Shown one piece after another: positions 17,560 through 26,728 of a stretch of 64,000 nt of DNA; within the stretch, counting starts at the first letter, position 1, and every line of letters begins with the position of its first letter. The stretch is from Endozoicomonas sp. NE40 (lineage in GTDB: Bacteria > Pseudomonadota > Gammaproteobacteria > Pseudomonadales > Endozoicomonadaceae). A program made the translations under genes and the position numbers. The notes beneath the pieces were generated by a model, which was given only the letters and a program-made list of their open reading frames with translations, did no database searches and had not been told where the DNA came from. The stretch spans positions 3,522,501 through 3,586,500 of the forward strand of contig NZ_JBEWTB010000002.1 in assembly GCF_040549045.1 (NCBI RefSeq). Direction: 5' to 3'.

Positions 17560-19068
17560 TTACCACCAGGCTTCCATCTGTACGCCAAAGGTCATGCCGT
17601 CCGTTGCCCTGCCAAAGTTCTCTCTGATCAGTTTTCTGTCACCACCAATTCCTACTGTACTCGGGTAGCAGCTATTTTTCACAACGTTGGCAGGACACTT
17701 GATTTCATCCCAGTTGGCATAGGTCACGAACACCCGGATAACCGGTCTTACCCAGGCTCCGAAACGAGGGTGGAATTGTTGTGCCAGAGTGACCTTGAAG
17801 AGTTGGGAATCGGCAAATTCTTTTTTATATCTTGGTTCCGTAGTACTTGGCAGTGGCACGACAAACTCGGCACCATTTTTAACCTTGTCCCAGCCAAAGT
17901 CCAGAACGGTACTGGTTAGTTCGCTCCATTTCCATTGGGGACGTATGCCAATGGTGTACAGGTCCAGTTTGTTTGGAGCCAGAGCGGTTCTCTCAATATC
18001 TTTTGAATAGTCCATTTGGGTCCAGGCCAGTACATAGGTTACGTCCAGACGATCCATAATGGGAATCTGGCCAAAGTTGATAACCCGGGTCATCTTGCTG
18101 CCACTGAACAAATTGGATGGTTGTGAGGTTCTGCCGTCTGATCCCACTCCGGGGCCGGTCATTGCGTCGGTGGCGTATTGCACGACAAAGTTGTTAAATC
18201 CGCCCATGGGGAAAGCGTAGGATAATTGTGCCGTTCCCATATAGCCGTCTTGGTCATAATTTTTTTTGTTAGGCACTTTGTCGCCCGGAGATCCCTTGCC
18301 GTAGTTAAGACCCAGTTCCAGAGTCAGGTCGTCTGTCAGCTTCAGGTCACTGAGCCTGAGGTCAAGGATGTTGGTGGCAATTTTTCTCTCTTTATAAGTG
18401 AACCCTCCTTCATCATAGGGATTATCAGTGGTCGGGTCTGGTGGGGTGTACTCACTGCTGAAAATTACATCAGCTTCATTTCTTATCCATGCCAGGTGGA
18501 ATTTACCAAAGCCTGCGTTAATGTCTTCAATGCCAGCACCCGGGCCTGAAACATTCCAGTAGTACCAGTCTATCTGGTGTATGTCGTGACGCTGGTAGTA
18601 TTTCTTCCCTGCCCAGAGCCTGGCACCAGGCAGGGCGGGAAAAATGTTTTCAGCGGATATATTGGCTTCCCTGAGAGCAAAATCATCGCTTGGATTTTCG
18701 AAATCTTTCTGTTGATCAACACTGTAGGCAATCAGGGTATTCATTTTGAATATGGTGCCGTTATCGGTAGCCAGTGTGGCCTGCAAAGCCTGTTCTGTAT
18801 AGGTTTCACATTCATTCCCTAACCTGTGCTTATAGGGCGCGCCAGCCGCCTGAAAACAGGCCTGCTTACCCCCTTTACCGGAGCTGCCAATACCTGAGCG
18901 AACGTATCCATAGTAAGTAAGATCCATTCTCTCGGCCGCAGAACCATATTTCTCATCCATCGTCTCTGCCAGAGCGTCAGGACCAGATATTGTGGTCAGC
19001 GAAACGACTCCCAGGCTGTACAGTGCGAAGCGCAGAGCGCTGGTCAGCGGGGACTGTTTCTGAGTCAT
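17560..19068 (-). CDS. lamB: Maltoporin LamB, cluster A copy
   Basis: About 502 residues, longer than E. coli LamB (446). The ATG at 19068 is chosen because AAGGTG lies about 8 bases upstream and a signal peptide follows; a start at 19116 would add 16 unlikely residues. Family marks are DLTYYGYVRSGIGSSGKGG near the mature N-terminus, RLGNECETYTEQAL, ARLWAGKKYYQRHDIHQIDW, and the C-terminal GMTFGVQMEAWW ending in an aromatic residue as outer membrane porins do. It carries maltose and maltodextrins through the outer membrane. It has extra Cys residues (four in the mature part) and longer loops than the cluster B copy. It is divergent from malM1. Confidence 0.93.
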   Translation of the reverse strand: MTQKQSPLTSALRFALYSLGVVSLTTISGPDALAETMDEKYGSAAERMDLTYYGYVRSGIGSSGKGGKQACFQAAGAPYKHRLGNECETYTEQALQATLATDNGTIFKMNTLIAYSVDQQKDFENPSDDFALREANISAENIFPALPGARLWAGKKYYQRHDIHQIDWYYWNVSGPGAGIEDINAGFGKFHLAWIRNEADVIFSSEYTPPDPTTDNPYDEGGFTYKERKIATNILDLRLSDLKLTDDLTLELGLNYGKGSPGDKVPNKKNYDQDGYMGTAQLSYAFPMGGFNNFVVQYATDAMTGPGVGSDGRTSQPSNLFSGSKMTRVINFGQIPIMDRLDVTYVLAWTQMDYSKDIERTALAPNKLDLYTIGIRPQWKWSELTSTVLDFGWDKVKNGAEFVVPLPSTTEPRYKKEFADSQLFKVTLAQQFHPRFGAWVRPVIRVFVTYANWDEIKCPANVVKNSCYPSTVGIGGDRKLIRENFGRATDGMTFGVQMEAWW

Positions 19069-19322
19069 GACAAAACACCTTGTGTGTGTTTGAACTATCC
19101 GGAAACTATCTGACATTTAGGAGCTACCTGACATTCAGGAGCTGTACAGAGACCTGAGGCATTGCTGACAGACAGTCAGCAGACCAGCAACAGACAAATA
19201 ATATCTGTTGTCTGTCTTAAAAATTACTGTTGGTTTTTTTAAATAATACGAACATCTCTGAATGACAAACTCGCCGTTTTGCAGCAGATTCCAGAACCAT
19301 AGTGAAGGCTTTTCTGTTTTAA

Positions 19323-19344
19323 AGGTGAATAATTATTTTCACCT
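19323..19344. promoter_or_regulatory. Palindrome in the lamB1/malM1 divergent region
   Basis: Arms aggtgaa and ttcacct flank taattatt. The site lies in the 459-base gap between the two divergent genes, about 184 bases before malM1. It looks like an operator for a dimeric regulator but matches no consensus I know. No copy of the TGTAAACGTTTACA-type site of cluster B is seen in this gap. Confidence 0.4.
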
Positions 19345-19527
19345 CATACCAAAGTAGTTCAGGGTTTAATACTCAGCAAACCACTGAAAAGTCTTTTTTT
19401 GTTTATCTTTGTTTCGTCTTTTAACATTGTGTTTTCATCGGCTTCCGACATTAAACGCACCACGCGGATAATCTGTGCTCTATTGTTTATGAGTTCAAAG
19501 TTTATGGGTTCAAACAGGGGTGTGATT

Positions 19528-20637
19528 ATGAAACTTCTGGTCAGGGGGCTGACTTTTGCCCTGATAGCTGTCGTGATAGCAACAGGATATGGGTGTGCAA
19601 CGTTTCAGGCTGACGAACAGGAAGGCGGATTGCCGGATGCGAATCAGGGTAAAACGTTTCATTCCATTGCTGATATCACCTGTCAGCCGCTGGTACTGAT
19701 GCCGGGAAAAGGCAGGGCCAGAGTAGTGATTAATGAATTTACGGCCCGGCTTGAGCAGCCATCGGGTCTGACTCCGGTGCTGGCCTACCAGATTCCTGAA
19801 CATGGGATGCACAAAATAGCCATAGACAGTTTTGTTATTCATCATTCTCGTTTTGGAGATGGCGGACAGGGTGATAATGAGCTGTTTTATCCGGAAATCG
19901 CATTGCTGGACCAGAACAATGTGCTGATCAGTAAAGTTGATCCGGGGCATATCGGGTATAAAAAACCAGGCTTTACGACGGAAGAGGGTGTAGGCACTTC
20001 ATTTACCATTGATAATCGCGGTGCAATGCCGGACAAACCAGCCTGTCTATTGATTTATACGACAGATGCTTTAAGAAAAGGCACAACGCCACTGATTAAT
20101 GAAGAGAAGGAGTACGCTAAGGTACGCGGTGTTGTACCGCCTCCGATTCCTGATCCGGTAGCACGACATGGAAATGCGGGACATTTGATGATTTCAGTAA
20201 AAAGCGATGGACTGATGCCTGCCAGCCGTCCTGCTGTGGTTCTGGCTGCTGCCTCCCATCAGGTTGTTCACAAGCCAGCTCGACCAGCCAGCCCGGTTCT
20301 GGATCAGCGTACCCGGGAAATACGCAATCATTATGTGGATGGAATAAAAAATGCTCTGGACCAGGGCAATGTTTCTGCTGCCCTTGATCAGCGGACAGAG
20401 TTAAAATCCATTACGGCTGACGCTGAATATTATTTTCTGAATAACTACGGTAAACCCAAAGCAGTCATTCAAAGTGTTCACGGAGACGCTGGTGGCAGTT
20501 TTGCCGATAAAGCCCGGAATGTATATAAAGAGCGAATGAGTGATTATTTCAAACAGGGTAAGGGTTCTGCTGCACTGCAATTGCTGGACGAAGTGAAGTC
20601 GTTGCAGATGGATGTGGATCAATTATTTGACCGGTAA
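19528..20637 (+). CDS. malM: MalM-like maltose operon periplasmic (lipo)protein, cluster A copy
   Basis: A 369-residue protein. The start at 19528 has AGGGG eight bases upstream and gives a signal peptide ending near Cys23 (GYGC, a weak lipobox). HSIADITCQPL, the IALLDQNNV segment, EEKEYAKVRGVVPPPIPDPVARH and the following HLMISVKS match E. coli MalM (306 residues), in which the same PDPVARH block is present. The C-terminus carries two similar helical units (NHYVDGIKNALDQGNVSAAL and KERMSDYFKQGKGSAALQLL), where E. coli MalM has one. Its exact function is unknown. It is divergent from lamB1 and convergent with malQ1. Confidence 0.85.
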   Translation: MKLLVRGLTFALIAVVIATGYGCATFQADEQEGGLPDANQGKTFHSIADITCQPLVLMPGKGRARVVINEFTARLEQPSGLTPVLAYQIPEHGMHKIAIDSFVIHHSRFGDGGQGDNELFYPEIALLDQNNVLISKVDPGHIGYKKPGFTTEEGVGTSFTIDNRGAMPDKPACLLIYTTDALRKGTTPLINEEKEYAKVRGVVPPPIPDPVARHGNAGHLMISVKSDGLMPASRPAVVLAAASHQVVHKPARPASPVLDQRTREIRNHYVDGIKNALDQGNVSAALDQRTELKSITADAEYYFLNNYGKPKAVIQSVHGDAGGSFADKARNVYKERMSDYFKQGKGSAALQLLDEVKSLQMDVDQLFDR

Positions 20638-20640
20638 AGC

Positions 20641-20709
20641 CTGTCGTCATCCCCGCGAATGCGGGGATCCACCGTTTGTGGTGGGTTCCCGCCTGCGCGG
20701 GAACGACAG
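20641..20709. repeat. Composite palindromic repeat with cloverleaf-like folding
   Basis: The outer arms ctgtcgt and acgacag enclose three successive hairpins: tccccgc/gcgggga (loop gaat), ccacc/ggtgg (loop gtttgt), and ttcccgc/gcgggaa (loop ctgc). It lies exactly in the 83-base gap between the convergent malM1 and malQ1 stops and may end both transcripts. It is related to the simple palindromes at 9956-9983 and 53014-53041. Confidence 0.85.
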
Positions 20710-20720
20710 TAAGATTTGCT

Positions 20721-22922
20721 TCACGCCTGACGAATGTTGCAGATGTTCCTGAACAATGCCTGGTTGCTGCCATCGGCAAACAAACTTTCCAGTGTGTCGG
20801 TCAACTTTCGTTGCCAGTTCGGGTACTCAGAGCTGGTGCCGGGAACATTGACGGGAGATTCAATCTGCAGGACATCTTCCAGTTGCAGCACCACTATTTT
20901 GGACGTGGTCTTGGCCAGGTAGTAGTGCAGTTTTTCCATCACGTCTCTGGTGTAACCCAGCGTCGTTATATCATCCGGATTCATCCCCTGGGGGCGTTCA
21001 TTAATGTCAATCAGGGTGTGGATCAATGCCATTTTATCCTGATGCCTTGCCTGCTTTTCAGCTTCCGTTTTTTCAGTGTCGTAAATACCCAACTCTTGTC
21101 GTAAATCCAGATCAAGGCAGTTCCACCATGCCCTGAGCGTGGGGATGTCATGATTGGAAATACAGGTCAGAGCCATCGGCTTGAACTCTCCGGGTGACAT
21201 AAAGCGATCCCCTTCACAGGAGAACAGCACCACTTCATTGGAATAACATCTGGCAGGAGGCAGGCTGGCTTCAATTTCCGGCGGTACAGTGCCGAGGTCT
21301 TCCCCGAATACCAGACATTCACGACGCTGGCTTTCCAGTTTAATAATGCCCAGCAGGTCATTCAGGGGGTAATACGTGTAAGCGCCATAGTCAGCGGTCT
21401 TGCCATTAGGACACCACCAGAGGCGTAACAGCCCCATCACATGGTCAATGCGAAGCGCGCCGCAATGGCTCATGTTGGACCGGACCATTTCAATAAAGGG
21501 CGCATAATGCTGCTGTTTAAGGGTTACCGGGTTAAACGGCGGCAGCCCCCAGTTTTGCCCCTGTGGCGCAACACCATCGGGAGGCGCTCCGACACTGGCA
21601 TCCAGACAGTAAACTGTGCGATTGCTCCAGACATCGGCACCACCCCGGTCAACACCGACCGCCAGATCCCGGTAAATGCCCACCTGCATGCCTGCGTCCA
21701 GAGCAGACTTCTGGGCTTCCGCCAGCTGGATTTCAGACAGCCATTGCAGATATTTGTAGTAGTCAATGGCATCCCTGTTCTGTTCACTGAACGCTTTAAC
21801 GGCATCTGAGTCAGGCGTCTGGTAATCATCGGGCCAGCAGGGCCAGCCCCAGCTCATAATATCCAGCTGTCTGAAGTGTGCGTAAAGGGCTTCATAGGTG
21901 GCATGCCGGTCAAGACTGGCACCGCGAATATCGCAGAAGTTCAGGAAGGCTTTACCCCGTGGTGAGCCTGTTTTGACATGGTTGTGCTGGAACTCTTTAT
22001 AGAGCAATGACAGCACTTTGAACTTCAGCGATGCCACCTGTTCATAATCCACGTATTCAGCCTTGCGGGCATCGGCAATAGCACCCTGAAATTCCGGGCC
22101 ATTGACCATAGCCCGGGCTTCAGTGGAATCAGCAAATTCCGGAATAGCCGTCACATCCAGATATAACGGGTTGATAAAGTTACGGCTTGAAGGGCTGTAG
22201 GGGCTGGCGTGTGGGGGATTGGCAGGGTACAACGCATGGATTGGATTAAGCCCGACAATATGAGCCCCCTGGCTAGCCAGCTTCTCAGCCAGTTGTTTCA
22301 GACTACTGAAGTCGCCTATTCCCCAGTCATGGTCGGTACGCAGGGTATAAAGCTGTATGGCAGCTCCCCAGATTTTATGCCCCTGTTCCAGTGATTCAGG
22401 CTCATAACAGGCGGCAGGTGCAACAATTATCAGGCTGATGGCTTCCAGATTTCGGTTTTTCAATGTCAGCTGATGGTAGCCTGTTGGCAGGTCTTCCGGC
22501 AGTTCCAGAGACAGCTTTACCAGATCCCTGTCAGGAAAGGATTGTCTGTCGAGTACTTCCAGAGAGTCAGCCTTGACTGAAATTGAACGACGACGGCCGC
22601 TTTCCAGCTCGAACTCGCCTTTAAATGCGTTGTTTAACCGACTTTCCGGTATGTACATATCAATGGTAAAAGGTTGCCCCTGATGCACAACATTTACCGG
22701 TGCAACGAGATGCTCCCACTGCTGCTGCTGATAATGGCCAATCGCAGCTCGGGTGGTGTCATTATCGCTGAGGTTGAAACCCATGGCCTGCAGGATGGGA
22801 ATTTTCAGCTCCGTTGGTACGTTCACCGGGCGACCTGCCCAGTCTTCATAATTGCCACAGACGCCACTCAGGGCTGCGAGCTGCTCAATCAGTTGCTGAT
22901 CGAGCGAGGTTGAAATGGTCAT
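20721..22922 (-). CDS. malQ: 4-alpha-glucanotransferase (amylomaltase), cluster A copy
   Basis: A 733-residue GH77 enzyme. It transfers maltodextrin segments and frees glucose, acting in the cytoplasm after MalEFGK import. Motifs seen: NPIHALYPANPPHASPYSPS, YRDLAVGVDRGGADVWSN, ALRIDHVMGLLRLWW with the nucleophile Asp, VFGEDLGTVPPEIE with the acid Glu, and ISNHDIPTLRAWW with the third carboxylate. Length is close to E. coli MalQ (694) plus an N-terminal domain. The gene is 12 bases from malK1 and is the last gene of the malEFGKQ run. A paralogue is at 36148-38388. Confidence 0.95.
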   Translation of the reverse strand: MTISTSLDQQLIEQLAALSGVCGNYEDWAGRPVNVPTELKIPILQAMGFNLSDNDTTRAAIGHYQQQQWEHLVAPVNVVHQGQPFTIDMYIPESRLNNAFKGEFELESGRRRSISVKADSLEVLDRQSFPDRDLVKLSLELPEDLPTGYHQLTLKNRNLEAISLIIVAPAACYEPESLEQGHKIWGAAIQLYTLRTDHDWGIGDFSSLKQLAEKLASQGAHIVGLNPIHALYPANPPHASPYSPSSRNFINPLYLDVTAIPEFADSTEARAMVNGPEFQGAIADARKAEYVDYEQVASLKFKVLSLLYKEFQHNHVKTGSPRGKAFLNFCDIRGASLDRHATYEALYAHFRQLDIMSWGWPCWPDDYQTPDSDAVKAFSEQNRDAIDYYKYLQWLSEIQLAEAQKSALDAGMQVGIYRDLAVGVDRGGADVWSNRTVYCLDASVGAPPDGVAPQGQNWGLPPFNPVTLKQQHYAPFIEMVRSNMSHCGALRIDHVMGLLRLWWCPNGKTADYGAYTYYPLNDLLGIIKLESQRRECLVFGEDLGTVPPEIEASLPPARCYSNEVVLFSCEGDRFMSPGEFKPMALTCISNHDIPTLRAWWNCLDLDLRQELGIYDTEKTEAEKQARHQDKMALIHTLIDINERPQGMNPDDITTLGYTRDVMEKLHYYLAKTTSKIVVLQLEDVLQIESPVNVPGTSSEYPNWQRKLTDTLESLFADGSNQALFRNICNIRQA

Positions 22923-22934
22923 ATCTGTTCCTTC

Positions 22935-24068
22935 CTAATCGACTTCCGGGGCTCGAGTACGACGGAAGGCTTTGCCATCCGCATCGAATAGATGACAGAA
23001 ATGCACAGGAAGCTCTATTTTCATTTTTGTTCCTTCTGCCCTGTGTCGGGAATCTTCTACACGCACAATGAAGTGTTCCCGAATTGTATCATGGGTCATA
23101 TAGATAAATGATTCGGCACCCAACCGCTCGAGGGCTTCTACTTTACCTTCTACAGCATTGCCTTCGTCGGTTTCTGCCAGGGCATCTTCCGGGCGAATAC
23201 CCAGAACCACGCGGTCTCCGGCTTTTGCCCGTTCTGTATTGGCATTAGCCTGAAGTATTTCTCCGGTGGTGAGTTTGACGATGGTTTGTTCTTTATCGAC
23301 TTTTTCGATAAAGCCATCGAAAAAGTTCATTTTTGGTGAGCCGATAAAGCCCGCAACAAACATGTTAGCGGGATGGTGGTACAGCTCCAGTGGCTTGCCA
23401 ACCTGCTCAAGGTTGGTTTTAGCCTCTGGCTGCAGGGGGCTAAGAACCACGATCTGGTCTGCCAGCGTCATGGCTTCGACCTGATCGTGGGTGACATAGA
23501 TGGACGTTGTCTTCAGCCGGTTATGTAGCCGGGACAGTTCCTGACGCATTTGTACCCTGAGAGAAACGTCCAGGTTCGACAATGGCTCATCAAACAGGAA
23601 TACCCGGGGTTGCTGAACAATGGACCGGCCGATGGCAACCCGTTGTCGTTGGCCTCCAGACATGGCTTTAGGCTTGCGTTCCAGTAACGCTTCAAGTTGC
23701 AGAATTCTTGCTGCTTCCTGCACGCGTTCCCTGATCAGGGCTTTGTCGGCTTTTACCAGCTTCAGGCCAAATGCCATGTTCTCTTCAACACTCATGTGCG
23801 GGTAAAGTGCGTAGGACTGGAATACCATGCCTACCCGCCGCTCATTCGGTGGCATGTCATTAACACGTTCCCCGGCAATAAACATTTCACCGGCACTGAT
23901 TTCTTCCAACCCGCAGACCATTCTGAGCAGGGTGGATTTACCGCAACCGGAAGGCCCCACAAAAGCGACGAACTGCCCATTGGTTATATTGAGGTTGACG
24001 TCTTTGATCACCCAGGTTTTACCCTGGTCGTAGCTCTTGGAAATATTAACAAGTTTTACTTCTGCCAT
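22935..24068 (-). CDS. malK: MalK-type ABC transporter ATPase, cluster A copy
   Basis: A 377-residue ATPase that powers maltodextrin uptake. Walker A is GPSGCGKSTLL, the signature is SGGQRQRVAIGR, Walker B is VFLFDEPLSNLD, and the switch His is in YVTHDQVEAM. The C-terminal part (about 240-377) is the OB-type regulatory domain found in MalK/UgpC. It pairs with MalF1 and MalG1. The best paralogue is malK2, of equal length. The gap to malG1 is 52 bases. Confidence 0.95.
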   Translation of the reverse strand: MAEVKLVNISKSYDQGKTWVIKDVNLNITNGQFVAFVGPSGCGKSTLLRMVCGLEEISAGEMFIAGERVNDMPPNERRVGMVFQSYALYPHMSVEENMAFGLKLVKADKALIRERVQEAARILQLEALLERKPKAMSGGQRQRVAIGRSIVQQPRVFLFDEPLSNLDVSLRVQMRQELSRLHNRLKTTSIYVTHDQVEAMTLADQIVVLSPLQPEAKTNLEQVGKPLELYHHPANMFVAGFIGSPKMNFFDGFIEKVDKEQTIVKLTTGEILQANANTERAKAGDRVVLGIRPEDALAETDEGNAVEGKVEALERLGAESFIYMTHDTIREHFIVRVEDSRHRAEGTKMKIELPVHFCHLFDADGKAFRRTRAPEVD

Positions 24069-24120
24069 GTCTGTTTCCGCTAACTGTTACCTGTTGCCTG
24101 TTACCAGTTATCAGGGCTGT

Positions 24121-25008
24121 TTAACCTTTCACACCACCTGCTGTGAGGCCTCCGACAATCCAGCGTTGACAGAGCAGGAAGATGATCGAGATCGGCAAAC
24201 CGGATAACACCGCTGCCGCCGCAAAGTCGCCCCAGAGATAGTTCTGTGGGTTCAGGTACTGCCTGGAGCCAACGGCCAGAGTCAGGTTATCCATACTTTG
24301 CAGGAGTACCGACGCCACAGGGTATTCGGCAATGCTGGTGATAAAGGCAAGAATAAAGACGACAGCCAGTATGGGAACGGACAATGGCAGGAGTACATAC
24401 CGGAATGCCTGCCAGGGCGTCGCCCCGTCAATGGCTGCTGCTTCCTCAAGGGATTGGTCGATGGTTTCGAAATACCCTTTAATCAACCAGATATGCAGTG
24501 CCAGCCCCCCCAGATAGGCGACGGTGACTGACCCAAGGCTGTCCAGCCCCAGCCATGGAATATAGTTCCCCAGCCTGTCAAACAGCGAGTAAATGGCCAC
24601 CAGTGCCAGTACGGCCGGAAACATCTGCAGAATCATCATGGCTGTCAGCATGTGTTCTTTAAACTTGAAGCGCAGCCGTGCAAAGGCATAGGCTCCGGTG
24701 GTTGACAGCAGAAGAATCAGTATGGTTGAAACAAACGACACTTTAATGGAGTTCCACAGCCATAACATCACCGGAAAAGGCGGCTGAATCACGGAACCGT
24801 CAGGGTTTTCCCATGGGATGCCAAACGCCAGATACCAGTGCTCAAGGCTGGGGTTGCTGGGGATCAGGTCTCCCGTGGCAAAATTGCCGGACCGGAATGA
24901 CACAGAGATGATCATCAGGAACGGGAACATAATCAGGCACAGGAACAGAATCATAAAGATTCTTGTGGCCCATACCCGGTATTTCAGGTTTCTTGGTTGA
25001 ACAATCAT
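24121..25008 (-). CDS. malG: Maltose ABC transporter permease MalG, cluster A copy
   Basis: A 295-residue inner membrane protein with six hydrophobic segments. The EAAAIDGATPWQAF segment is the EAA loop that docks on MalK. The C-terminus ends GGLTAGGVKG, as in E. coli MalG. The start MIVQPRNLKYRVWATRIF follows an AAAGG site. It follows malF1 after 51 bases. Confidence 0.95.
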   Translation of the reverse strand: MIVQPRNLKYRVWATRIFMILFLCLIMFPFLMIISVSFRSGNFATGDLIPSNPSLEHWYLAFGIPWENPDGSVIQPPFPVMLWLWNSIKVSFVSTILILLLSTTGAYAFARLRFKFKEHMLTAMMILQMFPAVLALVAIYSLFDRLGNYIPWLGLDSLGSVTVAYLGGLALHIWLIKGYFETIDQSLEEAAAIDGATPWQAFRYVLLPLSVPILAVVFILAFITSIAEYPVASVLLQSMDNLTLAVGSRQYLNPQNYLWGDFAAAAVLSGLPISIIFLLCQRWIVGGLTAGGVKG

Positions 25009-25059
25009 AGTGGCTACCTTTAACAGGGGCTACCTGCCTCTTTCGATATTGGGAACCCT

Positions 25060-26601
25060 TTATTCAGTGAACCGCCTGGTGGCTTTGAGATTGAGCCAGG
25101 CGATGACCCCGACCATCAGGAAGATAAAGGTGGCAATGGCTGATGCCAGGCCATAGTCCTGTCCGTACTGGCCAAAGGCAATACGGAAGGTGTAGCTGAC
25201 AAGCAGGTCAGTGGCACCGGCTGGCGTAGTGGCACCAATGATATTGGGCGCGCCGTCGGTCAGCAGGGCGATCAGCACCAGGTTGTTAAAGTTGAAAGCA
25301 AAGCTGGCAATCAGTAGTGGAATTAATGGTTTGATGATCAGTGGAATGGTGATCTTGAACAGATTTTGTATCGGAGTGGCTCCATCAATCGCCGACGCCT
25401 CGTAAAGGTCGTCAGGAATAGACTTCAGCAGCCCGATAGAAAGGATCATCATGTAGGGGTAACCCAGCCAGGTATTAACAATCAGCACCATTGTCTTGGC
25501 AAGGAAACCGTTACTGAACCATTCCGGCTGAATGCCAAACAGCATGTTCAGCAGCATGTTGATCTCACCAAAGTTCTGGTTAAACAGACCCCGGAAAATC
25601 AGGATGGAGATAAACGCAGGGACGGCGTAGGGGAGAATCAGCAACAGACGATAAACGCCATTGCCCTTGAGCGGTTCCCACTGCACCAGGCAGGCCATCA
25701 ACAGGCCAATAATCAGGGTGAACAGAACACTGAGCGCTGAGAAAGTCAGGGTCCAGGTGAATATTTGCAGAAACGGCCCCTGAATGCCCGGGTCTGATAT
25801 CACTCTGGAAAAGTTGTCCCAGCCGTTGAATACCGTAAACCCCGGACCAATCTGTTCGCCAGTGTTGTCAACATAGTAGCCGGTCGTCATATCCGGGGTA
25901 AGGATGTCACCGTTGCGACTGTCGATGAGTGTATCATTGGGACCTTCGTCGTATATTCTGGTCTGTGGGCCAAATTCACGCAGGCTGGTCATTGATAACG
26001 AACCACCGTCAGGCAGCATGATGGTTAACAGCTTCAGGATATGGCGAATCTGGATGGTGTCGCGAAAAGCCAGCTCCTTTCCATCAGGCAGTTCGGACGA
26101 CAGTCGGGCATTCACCTCTGTCGGTTCGGTTAACTCCCCGAATGGTGCGCTGATCAGGTGTTTGTCTGTGTCTTTATTGCTGATAAACAGCAGCTGGTAG
26201 TTTTCACCCTGCTGCCAGGCTTTGAAACTGTAAGACTCTCCGGGGGTTCTGTAGGTTTTTGCCATGTGAATGGCTTTTACCCGTTCAAGGGGGAGAAGGT
26301 TGCTGGAACTGTAATTGGTGAAAGCGACATTCACCGTATAAAGCAGGGGAAATACAATAAAGACCGATACACCCAGCAACGCCGGATAAACGTATCGGTA
26401 CGAGTAACCTTTATGGCTGATAAAGACCCAGGTGCCGGTAGTAATAATAAGCAACACCAGTAAGGCGAAGGGGGTTTCGCCGCTGGCATACATCATGGTG
26501 ACACCATACAGCAGGATCAGGTCTATAGCGGCAATCAGCCCCAATGCGACCCATCTGCCAGGGTTGCCGGATCGGTTTCCGGCAGAACTGATAGCCTTCA
26601 T
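25060..26601 (-). CDS. malF: Maltose ABC transporter permease MalF, cluster A copy
   Basis: A 513-residue inner membrane protein with about eight hydrophobic segments and the large periplasmic P2 loop (about residues 90-270) that contacts MalE in E. coli. The EAA loop is YEASAIDGATPIQNLFKITIP. AGGAGG lies about nine bases upstream of the ATG at 26601. A 127-base gap with a hairpin separates it from malE1. Confidence 0.95.
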   Translation of the reverse strand: MKAISSAGNRSGNPGRWVALGLIAAIDLILLYGVTMMYASGETPFALLVLLIITTGTWVFISHKGYSYRYVYPALLGVSVFIVFPLLYTVNVAFTNYSSSNLLPLERVKAIHMAKTYRTPGESYSFKAWQQGENYQLLFISNKDTDKHLISAPFGELTEPTEVNARLSSELPDGKELAFRDTIQIRHILKLLTIMLPDGGSLSMTSLREFGPQTRIYDEGPNDTLIDSRNGDILTPDMTTGYYVDNTGEQIGPGFTVFNGWDNFSRVISDPGIQGPFLQIFTWTLTFSALSVLFTLIIGLLMACLVQWEPLKGNGVYRLLLILPYAVPAFISILIFRGLFNQNFGEINMLLNMLFGIQPEWFSNGFLAKTMVLIVNTWLGYPYMMILSIGLLKSIPDDLYEASAIDGATPIQNLFKITIPLIIKPLIPLLIASFAFNFNNLVLIALLTDGAPNIIGATTPAGATDLLVSYTFRIAFGQYGQDYGLASAIATFIFLMVGVIAWLNLKATRRFTE

Positions 26602-26700
26602 AGTGGAAAGCCTCCTGAACTGTGGGGGGGTCGTTGTTCTGGCAGGAAGAAAAAGTAACGGCCACCGGAAACAACGACAATAGCCTTATAATAAGTAAGA

Positions 26701-26724
26701 CTGAACAGGTTCTATCCTGTTCAG
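26701..26724 (-). other. Hairpin in the malE1-malF1 intercistronic gap
   Basis: Arms ctgaacagg and cctgttcag flank ttctat, five bases after the malE1 stop. In E. coli the malE-malF gap carries REP palindromes that protect malE mRNA and give MalE excess over MalF; this structure may do the same. Cluster B has a different palindrome at the equivalent place. Confidence 0.65.
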
Positions 26725-26728
26725 TAGG

